From contig MU004199.1 in NCBI GenBank assembly GCA_010093605.1, positions 255,609 to 319,608 of the forward strand: a stretch of 64,000 bases of DNA. The letters are read 5' to 3'. Below are positions 55,640-64,000 of the stretch, piece after piece (positions within the stretch are counted from its first letter, which is position 1; every line of letters begins with the position of its first letter). A program made the position numbers and the translations under genes. Source of the stretch: Lophium mytilinum. Taxonomy: Eukaryota; Ascomycota; Dothideomycetes; Mytilinidiales; Mytilinidiaceae. Under the pieces are notes generated by a model. It ran no database searches and was not told the origin of the DNA. It saw only the letters and a program-made list of their open reading frames with translations.

Positions 55640-57754
55640 TTAATTCCCACCCCCCCTCCTCCTCCCTCCTCTCAAACTCGGCCCAAACCCATCCTCATCC
55701 TCACTCCCCCTCCCCCCCAACCCCTGCGCCGCTCTCAACGCCTTCCCCCGCTCCCTCGCCCGCTCCTCCGCCGCCGCCTTCTCCTGCGCCTCCGCAATCA
55801 CCCTCGCGCCCCGCTGCCTCAACGACTCCCTCCTCGAAACCCCCGGCGACGACGGCGTCGACGGCGGCTGCTGCGCGTACGCCGACCTCGACGGCGGCGG
55901 CCCATGCGGTGGTGCCGGCTGGGTCGTATCGATCGACAGATCCGGCGGCGCGGGCTGGTGGATCGACACCCTACGGCTCCTACTCGGCGGGCGTTGCGAC
56001 GACACGCTCCCCCTCCTCCCTAGCCCGAACCCGCCATCCATCCCATCCCGTGGTGGTAGAGGCGGGCCGGTGACACTGCCCCGTCGACTCCGCATCCCAG
56101 CCGGCGGTGCGTCCATCATCGGCGACCCCACTCCCCCAGCAGTGTTGTAGACGTTAGCCTGCCGCATCTCCCCCCTGGGGTCCCAGTACTCCGGCCGCTG
56201 CTGGCGGGCACGCAGCTGCTGCGCGCGCTCGTCGCGGTCGCGGTGAGCGGCGGCGACGCGTTCGGCTTCCATGATGGCGGCGGTTTCGGCGAGGGCGAGC
56301 TCGTATTCTTTCGTTGCGATCGAGACGGACGAGCGTTTGCTAGGTTTCGGTTGGTGAGAAAACGACTCCGGGCGCGAGGGCTGGGAAACGGAGGGACGCC
56401 GTGAGCGAGCGGTGGTAGAGGCGTCGAGAGCCGCCTGCGCGTCTTCCATCTGCCGCTTCCTTCGTGCGATCTCGTCGTCGAGCCGCGTGGGTTTCCGGGT
56501 AGGAGGGGGGCGGGTGCTGCGGGTTTCGCGGTCGCGGTCGCGCTCTTTCTCGCGCTCTTTCTCGCGCTCTTTCTCGCGGTTGGCTTTTTCGCGCTCTAAG
56601 CGGTCGAGCTCGGCGGCGTACTCCTCGTCTTTCCGCTTTTGCTCTTTGCGTTTTAGATACCGTGCCGTTTCGCGCTCCTCTGCTCGTCGCTTCTCTGCCT
56701 CCGCGATCTTCTGCTCGTTGCGCAGTTTCTCGCGGTCGGCGAACCGCCCGCGCTCGAGGGTGGCCTGGCGCGCCTCCTCATCCTCCTTGGCTTGCAGCGA
56801 TGCGGCGATGGCGGCGTCGGTGGCTTCTTGCAGATTTTTGCTGTCAGTGGGGAGGTTTGGTGGATATGACGGATAAGAGGGGTACGTGGACGCGGGCGAG
56901 TGGTGACCGGGGACAAATTGCGTGTAGTCGGAGGGGAAGGCGGAGGTCTCGGCGGAGAGGGATGTAGCGGTTGAGCCTGAAGTGCGGGGAGTGACGAGGG
57001 TAGTGTGGTAGGGGGATGGACTGGGGGGCGCGGTGCTGAAAGACGGGGATGATGGAGCCTGCGATATTGGTGGGAGTGGTTGGTGGAGGGAAACCGGGTT
57101 GCGGGTACTCCTGCGGTGGTTGGTAGGGCTGGACGGGGGTTCGGACGGGGAGTATGGCGATTGATAGTACCCTGAGCCACCGTAAGATGAGCTAGACGAG
57201 GTGTGGCGGTGGTGCGAGGCGTGCGTTGTGGGATAGGCAGGGATGGTGGAGTAGGGAGCGCTGGAGGCAGGGGGTGCGAGGGGAGCTTCCGGGAAGCCGG
57301 TTCTGATCGGAGAGTAGGAAGCACGTGAAGTGGGGGAGTCGATGTTGACCTCGTTAGAGGACGCAATGGAGACGGTGCCGAGCGAGGAGCGTTTATACTT
57401 CTTCTCCCGGTTCTTCTTGGAGCTAAAGTCAAGGATGATTTCGGGCTTGATGTAACGGGTGCGGCCGCGATCTTTAGTCGATGGGCGACGCTCGATGCTT
57501 GTAGGTCGGCGTTCTTGGATCAGGATCGTGCCTCCTGGTGGGGGTGTCGGCGGATTCAGAGATGCTGGGGACGGCGCATCATCTCTCAGAGATGGCAAAT
57601 GAGTCGGCGAAGACAGATGGATCTCAGTCTTCTTGGTAGTGACTCTGTTGCAGGTATGCGTCGAAGTAGCGTATTTGCATGTATGCGGGACCTCAACAAC
57701 AGTATCCCGCGATCCGTCCCCGTAGATGTACCGGCGCTCCTCGATGTGACACAT
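55640..57754 (-). CDS. Large disordered coiled-coil protein, unknown function
   Basis: Single exon, 704 residues, ATG at 57754. The N-terminus has a small Cys/His cluster (MCHIEERRYIYGDGSRD, then HTCKYATSTHTCNR) and a basic IERRPSTKDRGRTRYIKPEI block seen in proteins of this type from other Pezizomycotina, as far as I recall. Residues about 110-300 are Ser/Pro/Tyr-rich and disordered. Residues about 310-440 form a long charged coiled coil with an EREKEREKERDRD run coded by a CTTTCTCGCG microsatellite. The C-terminal 200 residues are Pro/Ser/Arg-rich and end RGGRRRGGGN. I cannot name a function; a scaffold or cytoskeletal role would fit the layout. An upstream alternative start was not seen. 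Confidence 0.7.
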   Translation of the reverse strand: MCHIEERRYIYGDGSRDTVVEVPHTCKYATSTHTCNRVTTKKTEIHLSSPTHLPSLRDDAPSPASLNPPTPPPGGTILIQERRPTSIERRPSTKDRGRTRYIKPEIILDFSSKKNREKKYKRSSLGTVSIASSNEVNIDSPTSRASYSPIRTGFPEAPLAPPASSAPYSTIPAYPTTHASHHRHTSSSSSYGGSGYYQSPYSPSEPPSSPTNHRRSTRNPVSLHQPLPPISQAPSSPSFSTAPPSPSPYHTTLVTPRTSGSTATSLSAETSAFPSDYTQFVPGHHSPASTYPSYPSYPPNLPTDSKNLQEATDAAIAASLQAKEDEEARQATLERGRFADREKLRNEQKIAEAEKRRAEERETARYLKRKEQKRKDEEYAAELDRLEREKANREKEREKEREKERDRDRETRSTRPPPTRKPTRLDDEIARRKRQMEDAQAALDASTTARSRRPSVSQPSRPESFSHQPKPSKRSSVSIATKEYELALAETAAIMEAERVAAAHRDRDERAQQLRARQQRPEYWDPRGEMRQANVYNTAGGVGSPMMDAPPAGMRSRRGSVTGPPLPPRDGMDGGFGLGRRGSVSSQRPPSRSRRVSIHQPAPPDLSIDTTQPAPPHGPPPSRSAYAQQPPSTPSSPGVSRRESLRQRGARVIAEAQEKAAAEERARERGKALRAAQGLGGRGSEDEDGFGPSLRGGRRRGGGN

Positions 57755-60700
57755 GATAGCGGTTTTGGCGTTTAGATGGCGGAAGTTCTCGGTCGAATGG
57801 GTGCTCGGTTGCCGGAGGGAGTACTCCGGACGGACCGTTAAACTCTGGCAGGGAAGAGGTGGTTGCTTAAAGTGCTAGGGCTGCATATGTTGACTGCGAT
57901 ATTTCCCGATGCTCTTTCCGACAAGAGTGAGATGAAACGGAGAAGGAGGAATGTAGCAGAAGACAAGATGAAAGAGCCAGATGACAATGAATTTGGAACA
58001 AGAGTGACTAGCAATGGTCAAACAGGATGCTCATAGAAGTGTTGCGCGTGCACTTACGATGGTGATGTCGGCGGTTTGTGGTGGTGACGATATAAAGGTG
58101 CAGGTGACAAGCCAACTGAAACAACTCGCAAGCGTAGAATGAATAGCGCACCAAGACTCAACAATGTCGAAGGCGAGGAAGCATGTCCACAATGGGTCGG
58201 ACTGAATAGTGACGTGCAGAAAGGTTATGCAGGAATATGTATGGCGCAGGAGTGTGCAGTGCAAGGCGGGGTGGCCCTACGGCGGATGGGGGTATATATC
58301 GGCTTGGGAGAGTGCAGCCTGGAGAGATCGGGCTTGGAGGCCTGGGGTGCAGCACTCAAGCAGCGGCTGGCTCGCCCTCCCTACATGACGGAGCAGGACG
58401 CATAGAGGGACGGGCAATGGGGCCAGTTGCACGCTCGTCGGGCGTCGAGGGCGAGGCATGGGAGACCTCTGCACTGCCTCAGGAGCGAAAATGAGCCACA
58501 GCCGGGCCTGCCATCCTCGCTCTGGCCACTCTGCCCCGGCGTTTATCGCTGCGGGCGTGCCTGGTGAGCAGCGGAGCTTCTGAAACGGCAGGGTGAAGGC
58601 CTTGGTCGAGTCCGATGTGCCCGAAACAGCGATAAAAAGCACCGCCAGGGCGTGTCCTGGCAGCAAAGTCTCACGCACTGACGACGCTCCACGCCCCGGT
58701 GCGCCCTAGAACAAGACGCCGTGGGTTGTCGTCGAGCATGGCGGTCATCGGAATGGCCCCCATTATCCAGATAGCGTTTGTCGGGTGACGGGGTGGTCAG
58801 GCACACTGCGGGCTCGTTGCAGCTGAGGGGGGGTGGAATGGAGGTGAAGGTCAGGGTGGGAGGGATGGCAGTGCAAGCCACTCGCCAGGCACAAGGCCGC
58901 CGCGCGAGCCAGCGCGTGGGCAGTGCGCCCTCATTCGCAGGCGTGATGAGGCTGGAGGGCAGGGTGACCAACAATGGCATCCTATGACGCTGCTGGCATT
59001 GCCCTCACACTGGCTGGCGACTGCGGGAGCTACGGCTGCAGCCCGCTGCTGTCCCTGCCCGAACCGCTGCACGATGCATCGTTCGCAGGACGGCGAGGGT
59101 TGAGTCGTGACCCGACGGCCTCGCTCTCCACTCCACCATCAAGTATCGCGACTTTGCTCTTCCTAGGTACTCCGACGCCCTCCTTCTCAGCGTATCGTCC
59201 CTCGGGGGTTAGTCACGACGGAACGACGAGAACTCGCCCGTCCTCGTGAGCAGCGAGGTGCCTTGCTGCCTTCAGCTACGGGGGATGTCGGGGTGGGAGC
59301 ATACGTCGTCTTTTTCCTCGCCGCACAGCAATGCCCTTTTGATCTTCGCATCCTTCGTCTCGTCTGCTGTATTCGACAAGAGGAACCGATAAGACCCAAT
59401 AAAAAGGCCAGTCATCCCATTATTCGCCCTGTTGCCGCCCGCGGAGGAAGAATTCATTCGTCCGTGACCGCCAGTACAAACTCAGCTTTAGCCCTCATGT
59501 TCAACACCACCCACCCATCAGCAGCTCGTTTGACATCTCCATCTCGCGGCCCAACCTCTGGCTCAGCGATGCCCATCTCTTCAGCCTTGCACACGCGCCA
59601 CGGCGGTTACGTGGATTCCTGTAATTAATCCCCGCCAGGGTTACAGCAGTCAATACTTAACATTTGGGGGCCGCAACACTCAGCTCTAGCTTTCTTTCCT
59701 TTTCCTCTGCTTTCCGATATGCAAGTTTGATTGCCATCCGCGTCTATCGCAGTAGGGTGGTGAGATTGGCCACCTCCAGGCCGTAGCTGCGCCTCGTCTC
59801 GTATAAGCCACACGCTAGCAGTCCGGATGTGGCACAGCTTGGTGTTGCAACACCGACTTTTGCTCCGGTCGTTGGCAGGACGTCATTGACGAGGCTGGAC
59901 ATCAAAGAGATTGCCAGGTAAGCAGGAACTTATTGATGAGCAAGCAGGTGTTGGACTTAGAAAGCAATGAAGACAATCGGGGGTTGCATTTCCTAAGGCT
60001 TGGCCGAAACAGGCATAGTATGCCAAAAATAGCCTCCTTGCTCTCTGATCCGACTCCAGCAACATCACAGCCCATCCGCTTTCTCTCAAACTCGACGTCC
60101 TATCACAGAAGCACCAGTTGTAAATTGCGAACAGATTTCTGCACTGTCCTTCCCGTATTGTCCGCAAAATGTACACCATCGTCAGCACTCTAACCCCGTC
60201 CCTGGCGTCGGCGTTCATACCATGGGTGGCACAGCACCTCTGAAACCGTCAAACTCCGCAACGACCGGCGGCCACCACTACCCATCCACTAAATTGTACC
60301 TAACGTGCTATCACAGGGTACGGAGCGGTGCTTCTTCCGTCGTCGCTCCGCGCACCCAGTCCCGCGTCAGGCACTCCCACCTTCTTGCCTCCCCGTGAGA
60401 TTATAGCGTAGCGCTTTCACCCCAACTTCCAACCACCTCGCCGACCTCTTAATCGGGTCGCCGCTCAGCAAATCCAAATCTCACTGCCTGCACCGATCGC
60501 ATTTCAACGTTTCGGCTGCAGACAAGCTTCACGGCAGGATGCAGGACGCGTACCTTGTCCAGCTGAGCGCATGCACCACCTGCAGGCTTCAACCTCAGCC
60601 TCGCAGCCTCGCCGCACCAGCCCCGCGCTCTGCATCACGGATTCACGGTATCACATGTGCGGTAGGTTCTTTCCAGGTAGGCCAATACTGCACTCTTTAA

Positions 60701-61559
60701 TTGTTCTCCACTTTTACATGCACCCTTTCTCTCGTTCAGACCGTTAGTCATCACAGTCATCCCCAGCTTTCTCGATTCAGCCATCAGGCATCTCTTTTTC
60801 TGCTCTCTCGCCACCTCTTCTTCGGGTCTCATGAGCAGTCCCGGTTTTAAATGGCTTATCTGATCACCCCACTCCACCGCCCGCTCCCAATTTCCGCCAA
60901 GGCTGCTGGGGATGTGTCTTAGTTGCCTGCGAATTGTTGGGCCTTGATGCTACCTCTACGGCGAGGGGCGGTTCCCAACCAATTGAAAGTATGCCTTGCA
61001 CTAGTCTGCGCGGCATAAACGTCCCTTCCGCGGTCCGAGGCGCCCGGCTTGCGGGGAAGTGAGACAGTGTCTTCGGCGGTTGGAGAGGGTGGAGTTGGGC
61101 TCGAAGAAAATGAAGTAGAGACGCGGCTAGGGGAGACAGTGCCATCACGCAGCCCAGAAAGAGCGCTTGGTTCCTTCAGTGAAGTTTCGACCTAGGATTG
61201 CGATCACTGCTGTTATTACTGCCTCCCAGAAGATGGTAGTGTGATAGGTTGGACGGCCGTATATTTGTGCTACGAATCTACCCTCGCATTGGAGATGGAG
61301 ATGTGGGTCTTTAGGCTAGAGGGATCACGGGCGATATCCCGGAGTAAGGAAGTTAATGGCGAGTTCTCTCAATTAATGTCTTGGCAGGGAGTTTCCTGTA
61401 CACCTAAAGCCGCCCTTGTTGTGGCATAAGACCTTCGTAAATGGTAATAAGTAATTTCTATAGTAAAGTATCGCCCGATCTATTCTACTGCTGCTGCAAG
61501 TCTATAAGCGCCCTAGGAGCTATGTTCGCACTTTCTAAAAGTCTTCCGGCTTCCATCTA
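57755..61559. other. Gene-poor stretch
   Basis: GC-rich at 58100-59300. Small frames include a minus-strand one from an ATG at 60832 to 60635 (65 codons, MRPEEEVAREQKKRCLMAES at its start), coding-like and charged, and another from 61145 to 60864 that overlaps it. They could be exons of one small gene, but no in-phase junction was found. Nothing else can be supported. Confidence 0.35.
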
Positions 61560-61945
61560 CTACGCCGTAAGTTTGGGCCCACGGATAACACTGTTAGAGG
61601 GTCGTTTTTGTAAGCTAGGCACCACTGTCAAGGGCGGCCCTATCGCGAGGATAGCTCTTGTCAAGAGGAAGCTCAGATTACACAGCCTAAAACTTGACAT
61701 GACGTCTTACAACGATAGTACCCACCCCATCGGGAGGGCACCTCTTGGTCAAGAGGAGGCTCAGATCACGCGGTCTCAAACTTGACATGTCGGCTTGCTC
61801 TACAGTACTAGGCTGTAAGTTTGGGTACATAGATATAATACTATTCAAGTATCGTTTTTGCAAGCCGGATACCACTGTCAGGGGCGACCCCATTGTGAAG
61901 ATACCTTTGGTCAAAAGGAAGGTCAGATTATGTAAGCAAAAGTAT
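61560..61945 (+). repeat. Dispersed repeat, two forward copies left of the monooxygenase gene
   Basis: Copies at about 61560-61710 and 61786-61945, with a partial one between them. Each reads TAAGTTTGGG, then TCGTTTTTGYAAGC, CACCACTGTCARGGGCGRCCC, an AT-rich step, GTCAARAGGAAG and CTCAGATTA/GTCAGATTA. The outermost copy lies about 320 bp before the start codon of the flavin monooxygenase gene. Confidence 0.8.
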
Positions 61946-62266
61946 CCCAGCTCGGTTTAGGTTCAGCATTGACCACCTTCACCACCACTGTTTAGGACGT
62001 GCACCTCAGTTCACCTAAACATTCATCAAACATTTCTTTTTCCCAACTCAGCACTGAAACATGCATGGCTCCCAAACTACAAGCAGATAAACCATGTACC
62101 CCTCGTCTGAACATCCGACTGTACATTTGTAATCCGGGCCGACGTCGGGAAGACGTGCTACCTGCAGCAATTGTCGCAATGCCGGATACCAGCAACCTAT
62201 ATCCCACGCTCTTATCTCTCCGTCTTCTCTTTCCCTCTCTCAAATACCGCCGAAACATTGTCCAAA

Positions 62267-63412
62267 ATGCCTACCGAATTCATCAGTCTCGCATTCACCA
62301 ACGCCTCCACGGAGCTTAATCCACTCCCCCTCGGCGCAGCCATCGACCCCGACTACTTCGTCCGCTATGCCCGCAACCTCGACGACTACGGCTTCGACTA
62401 CACCCTCCAACCCTACGACGCCGGCGGCTTCGACCCCTGGACGACCGGCGCGACCATCGCCGCCGTAACCAAGAAACTAAAGGTCATCATCGCCCTCCGC
62501 CCCAACACCGTCTACCCCACCGTCGCCGCCAAAGCCCTCGCGACCCTCGACCAGCTCAGCAGCGGCCGCGCCGTCGTACACTTCATCGCCGGCGGCAGCG
62601 ACGCCGAGCAAGCGCGCGAGGGCGACTTCCTCTCCAAAGCAGAACGCTACGAGCGGCTGGACGAATACATCCGCATCCTGCGGCGCGCGTGGGCGTCAGC
62701 CGAGCCCTTCGACTGGGACGGGAAGCACTACCGCTTCAAGAACTACAGCAACCGCGTGCGACCCGTCAACGGCAAGACGATCCCCGTGTCCGTGGGCGGG
62801 TCGTCGGACGACGCGTACCGCGTCGGCGGCGCGCTGGCGGACATCTTCGGGCTGTGGGGCGAGCCGCTCAAGGAGACGAAGGAGCAGATCGCGAAGATCT
62901 ACGCGGCGGCGGACGCGGCGGGCCGCGCGAAGGAGGACCGGCCCAGGATCTGGGTGACGTTTCGCCCGATCACGGCGGAGACGGAGGAGCTGGCGTGGGA
63001 GAAGGCGCATCGCACGCTGGATGCGCTGAAGGGGAATCGCGCGGATGCGAAGGGCACGATCCTCGGGGGTGCCGGCGCGCCGCAGAATGTCGGGTCGCAG
63101 AGGTTGCTGGAGATTGCGAAGAATGGGGAGGTGCAGGATCGCGCGCTGTGGTATCCGACGGTGACGGCGACGAATGCGAGGGGCGCGTCGACGGCGTTGG
63201 TGGGGTCGTGGCAGACGGTTGCGGACGCGATTCTGGATTATGTGGATATTGGGTGTGAGCTTATTTCGATTCGGGGGTATGATAACTTGAATGATGCGAT
63301 TGATTATGGGAGGTATGTGCTTCCGAGGGTGAGGGAAGAGCTGGCGAGGCGGGAGGGGGCTGTGGATGCTCCTAAGAAACAGGGCGAGCCGGATGCTGTT
63401 GTTGATGGTTGA
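62267..63412 (+). CDS. Luciferase-like (LLM) flavin monooxygenase, SsuD-like
   Basis: Single exon, 381 residues, ATG at 62267 preceded by CCAAA. The frame opens earlier but without an ATG. The bacterial-luciferase fold pattern is visible: YARNLDDYGFDYTLQPY, IALRPNTVYPTVAAKALATL, the flavin-contact stretch GRAVVHFIAGGSDAEQAREGD (split here at GGSDAEQ), ERYERLDEYIRILRRAW, PVSVGGSSDDA and a C-terminal DIGCELISIRGYD. The closest known group is alkanesulfonate monooxygenase: reduced FMN and oxygen release sulfite from sulfonates, with a separate reductase not seen here. It would allow use of organic sulfur. Third codon positions are strongly GC-rich, more so than in neighbours, and the family is mainly bacterial, so transfer is possible but unproven. 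The gene lies between inverted copies of a dispersed repeat. Confidence 0.85.
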   Translation: MPTEFISLAFTNASTELNPLPLGAAIDPDYFVRYARNLDDYGFDYTLQPYDAGGFDPWTTGATIAAVTKKLKVIIALRPNTVYPTVAAKALATLDQLSSGRAVVHFIAGGSDAEQAREGDFLSKAERYERLDEYIRILRRAWASAEPFDWDGKHYRFKNYSNRVRPVNGKTIPVSVGGSSDDAYRVGGALADIFGLWGEPLKETKEQIAKIYAAADAAGRAKEDRPRIWVTFRPITAETEELAWEKAHRTLDALKGNRADAKGTILGGAGAPQNVGSQRLLEIAKNGEVQDRALWYPTVTATNARGASTALVGSWQTVADAILDYVDIGCELISIRGYDNLNDAIDYGRYVLPRVREELARREGAVDAPKKQGEPDAVVDG

Positions 63413-63429
63413 GTTGGATTCAAGAGGCG

Positions 63430-63815
63430 TGCTTCGTAGAATAGCGTAAATCGAGCTGCGTTTGGACCAAGACGTATCCTCGCGATGGGGCCGCCCCTGA
63501 CAGTGGTGTTCAGTTTGCAAATGCCTCACTCAAGCAGTGATATCCGCGTGCCTGAATTATGGCCTTACTGTATTATGTCTATAGTCAATGAATTTGGGCA
63601 CTCGGTTGCCACTGTCAGGAGCAGCCCCATGGGAAGACCCCAGTGAAGGTGCCGTGTCAAGTTTCAGAGAGCGTAAATCAAGCTGCCTTTTGGCTTAGAG
63701 ATATCCTCGGGATGAGGCCGCCGTTGACAGTGGTGACCAGCTTGCAAAAACGACACTCGAATAGTGTGATATCCGAGTATCCAAACTTATGGCCTAGTAC
63801 TGTAAGTAGTTTTGA
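63430..63815 (-). repeat. Dispersed repeat, inverted copies right of the monooxygenase gene
   Basis: Two copies in reverse orientation (about 63430-63580 and 63662-63815) with a forward fragment between them (about 63590-63660, TTGCCACTGTCAGGAGCAGC). The reverse complement of the second copy reads GTACTAGGCCATAAGTTTGG, TCGTTTTTGCAAGCTGG and CACCACTGTCAACGGCGGCC, closely following the left copies. It begins 18 bp after the monooxygenase stop codon. Confidence 0.8.
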
Positions 63816-64000
63816 CGGTTTCTCACCAAGAGCAGGCTAGGCAAAGCGTATCGGGACAAAGTCACATTATCCTCAGTTACTGCTACTTATGGTGCAACTA
63901 AGAACAAAAGCCACCCTCAATGTAGTGCAAACCTGACAGCCTTCTGACAGACTATCTACCATTTAGCCCTCAGGACCAAGTCAACGTGGCCTTGCTCGTC
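63816..64000. other. Window end, no feature
   Basis: No frame or repeat recognised in the last 185 bp. Confidence 0.3.

Overview
The window is nuclear DNA from a filamentous ascomycete (Pezizomycotina; a Dothideomycete is my guess, not shown). The genes carry short introns of about 41-90 nt (one of 220 nt) with GTRNGT donors and YAG acceptors. They include fungus-specific families (a BBC1/MTI1 actin-patch protein, an MRP51 mitoribosomal protein, an allantoate-type permease), and an AT-rich block near 11.1-11.6 kb looks mutated by RIP. All introns below were found by eye; where stated, reading-frame phase agrees across every junction.

Layout. 0.2-0.9 kb: C2HC zinc-finger gene. 1.1-2.1 kb: tandem array with a period near 107 bp. 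2.3-3.7 kb: unknown gene with a glycine-rich tail, whose upstream region is a three-copy tandem repeat. 5.0-6.3 kb: nine-copy array with a period near 150 bp. 7.9-8.5 kb: lysine-rich coiled-coil protein. 8.5-16.8 kb: gene-poor, with a RIP-like AT-rich block, decayed coding-like sequence and a repeat of about 175 bp. 16.9-24.0 kb: conserved housekeeping block, BBC1 (-), RTR1/RPAP2-like (+) and MRP51 (+). 24.2 kb: small palindromic MITE. 25.6-27.3 kb: allantoate-family permease (-). 29.0 kb: 420-bp terminal-inverted-repeat element. 29.7-30.9 kb: 2-oxoglutarate/Fe(II) dioxygenase (+). 31.4-35.5 kb: two paralogous F-box-like genes (-) sharing an intron position, with relic starts at 33.5 kb and 41.2 kb. 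36.3-39.3 kb: a long minisatellite and a 252-bp tandem array. 42.4-44.4 kb: secreted GDSL/SGNH hydrolase with a cysteine-rich tail (+). 44.4-51.9 kb: gene-poor. 51.9-54.2 kb: six-exon sugar transporter (+). 55.6-57.8 kb: large disordered coiled-coil protein (-). 57.8-62.2 kb: gene-poor. 62.3-63.4 kb: luciferase-like flavin monooxygenase (+), enclosed by inverted copies of a dispersed repeat.

The most unusual signal is in the spaces between genes. A short core (consensus roughly CCACTGTCAGGAGCGGCCCC, or its reverse complement) recurs in most of the gene-poor gaps. It sits as single copies, as tandem arrays with different periods, and as inverted copies on both sides of the monooxygenase gene. 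A second signal is a CACGTG-TATA-start module repeated at 33.3, 41.3 and 44.7 kb. No CRISPR array, rRNA or convincing tRNA was seen.
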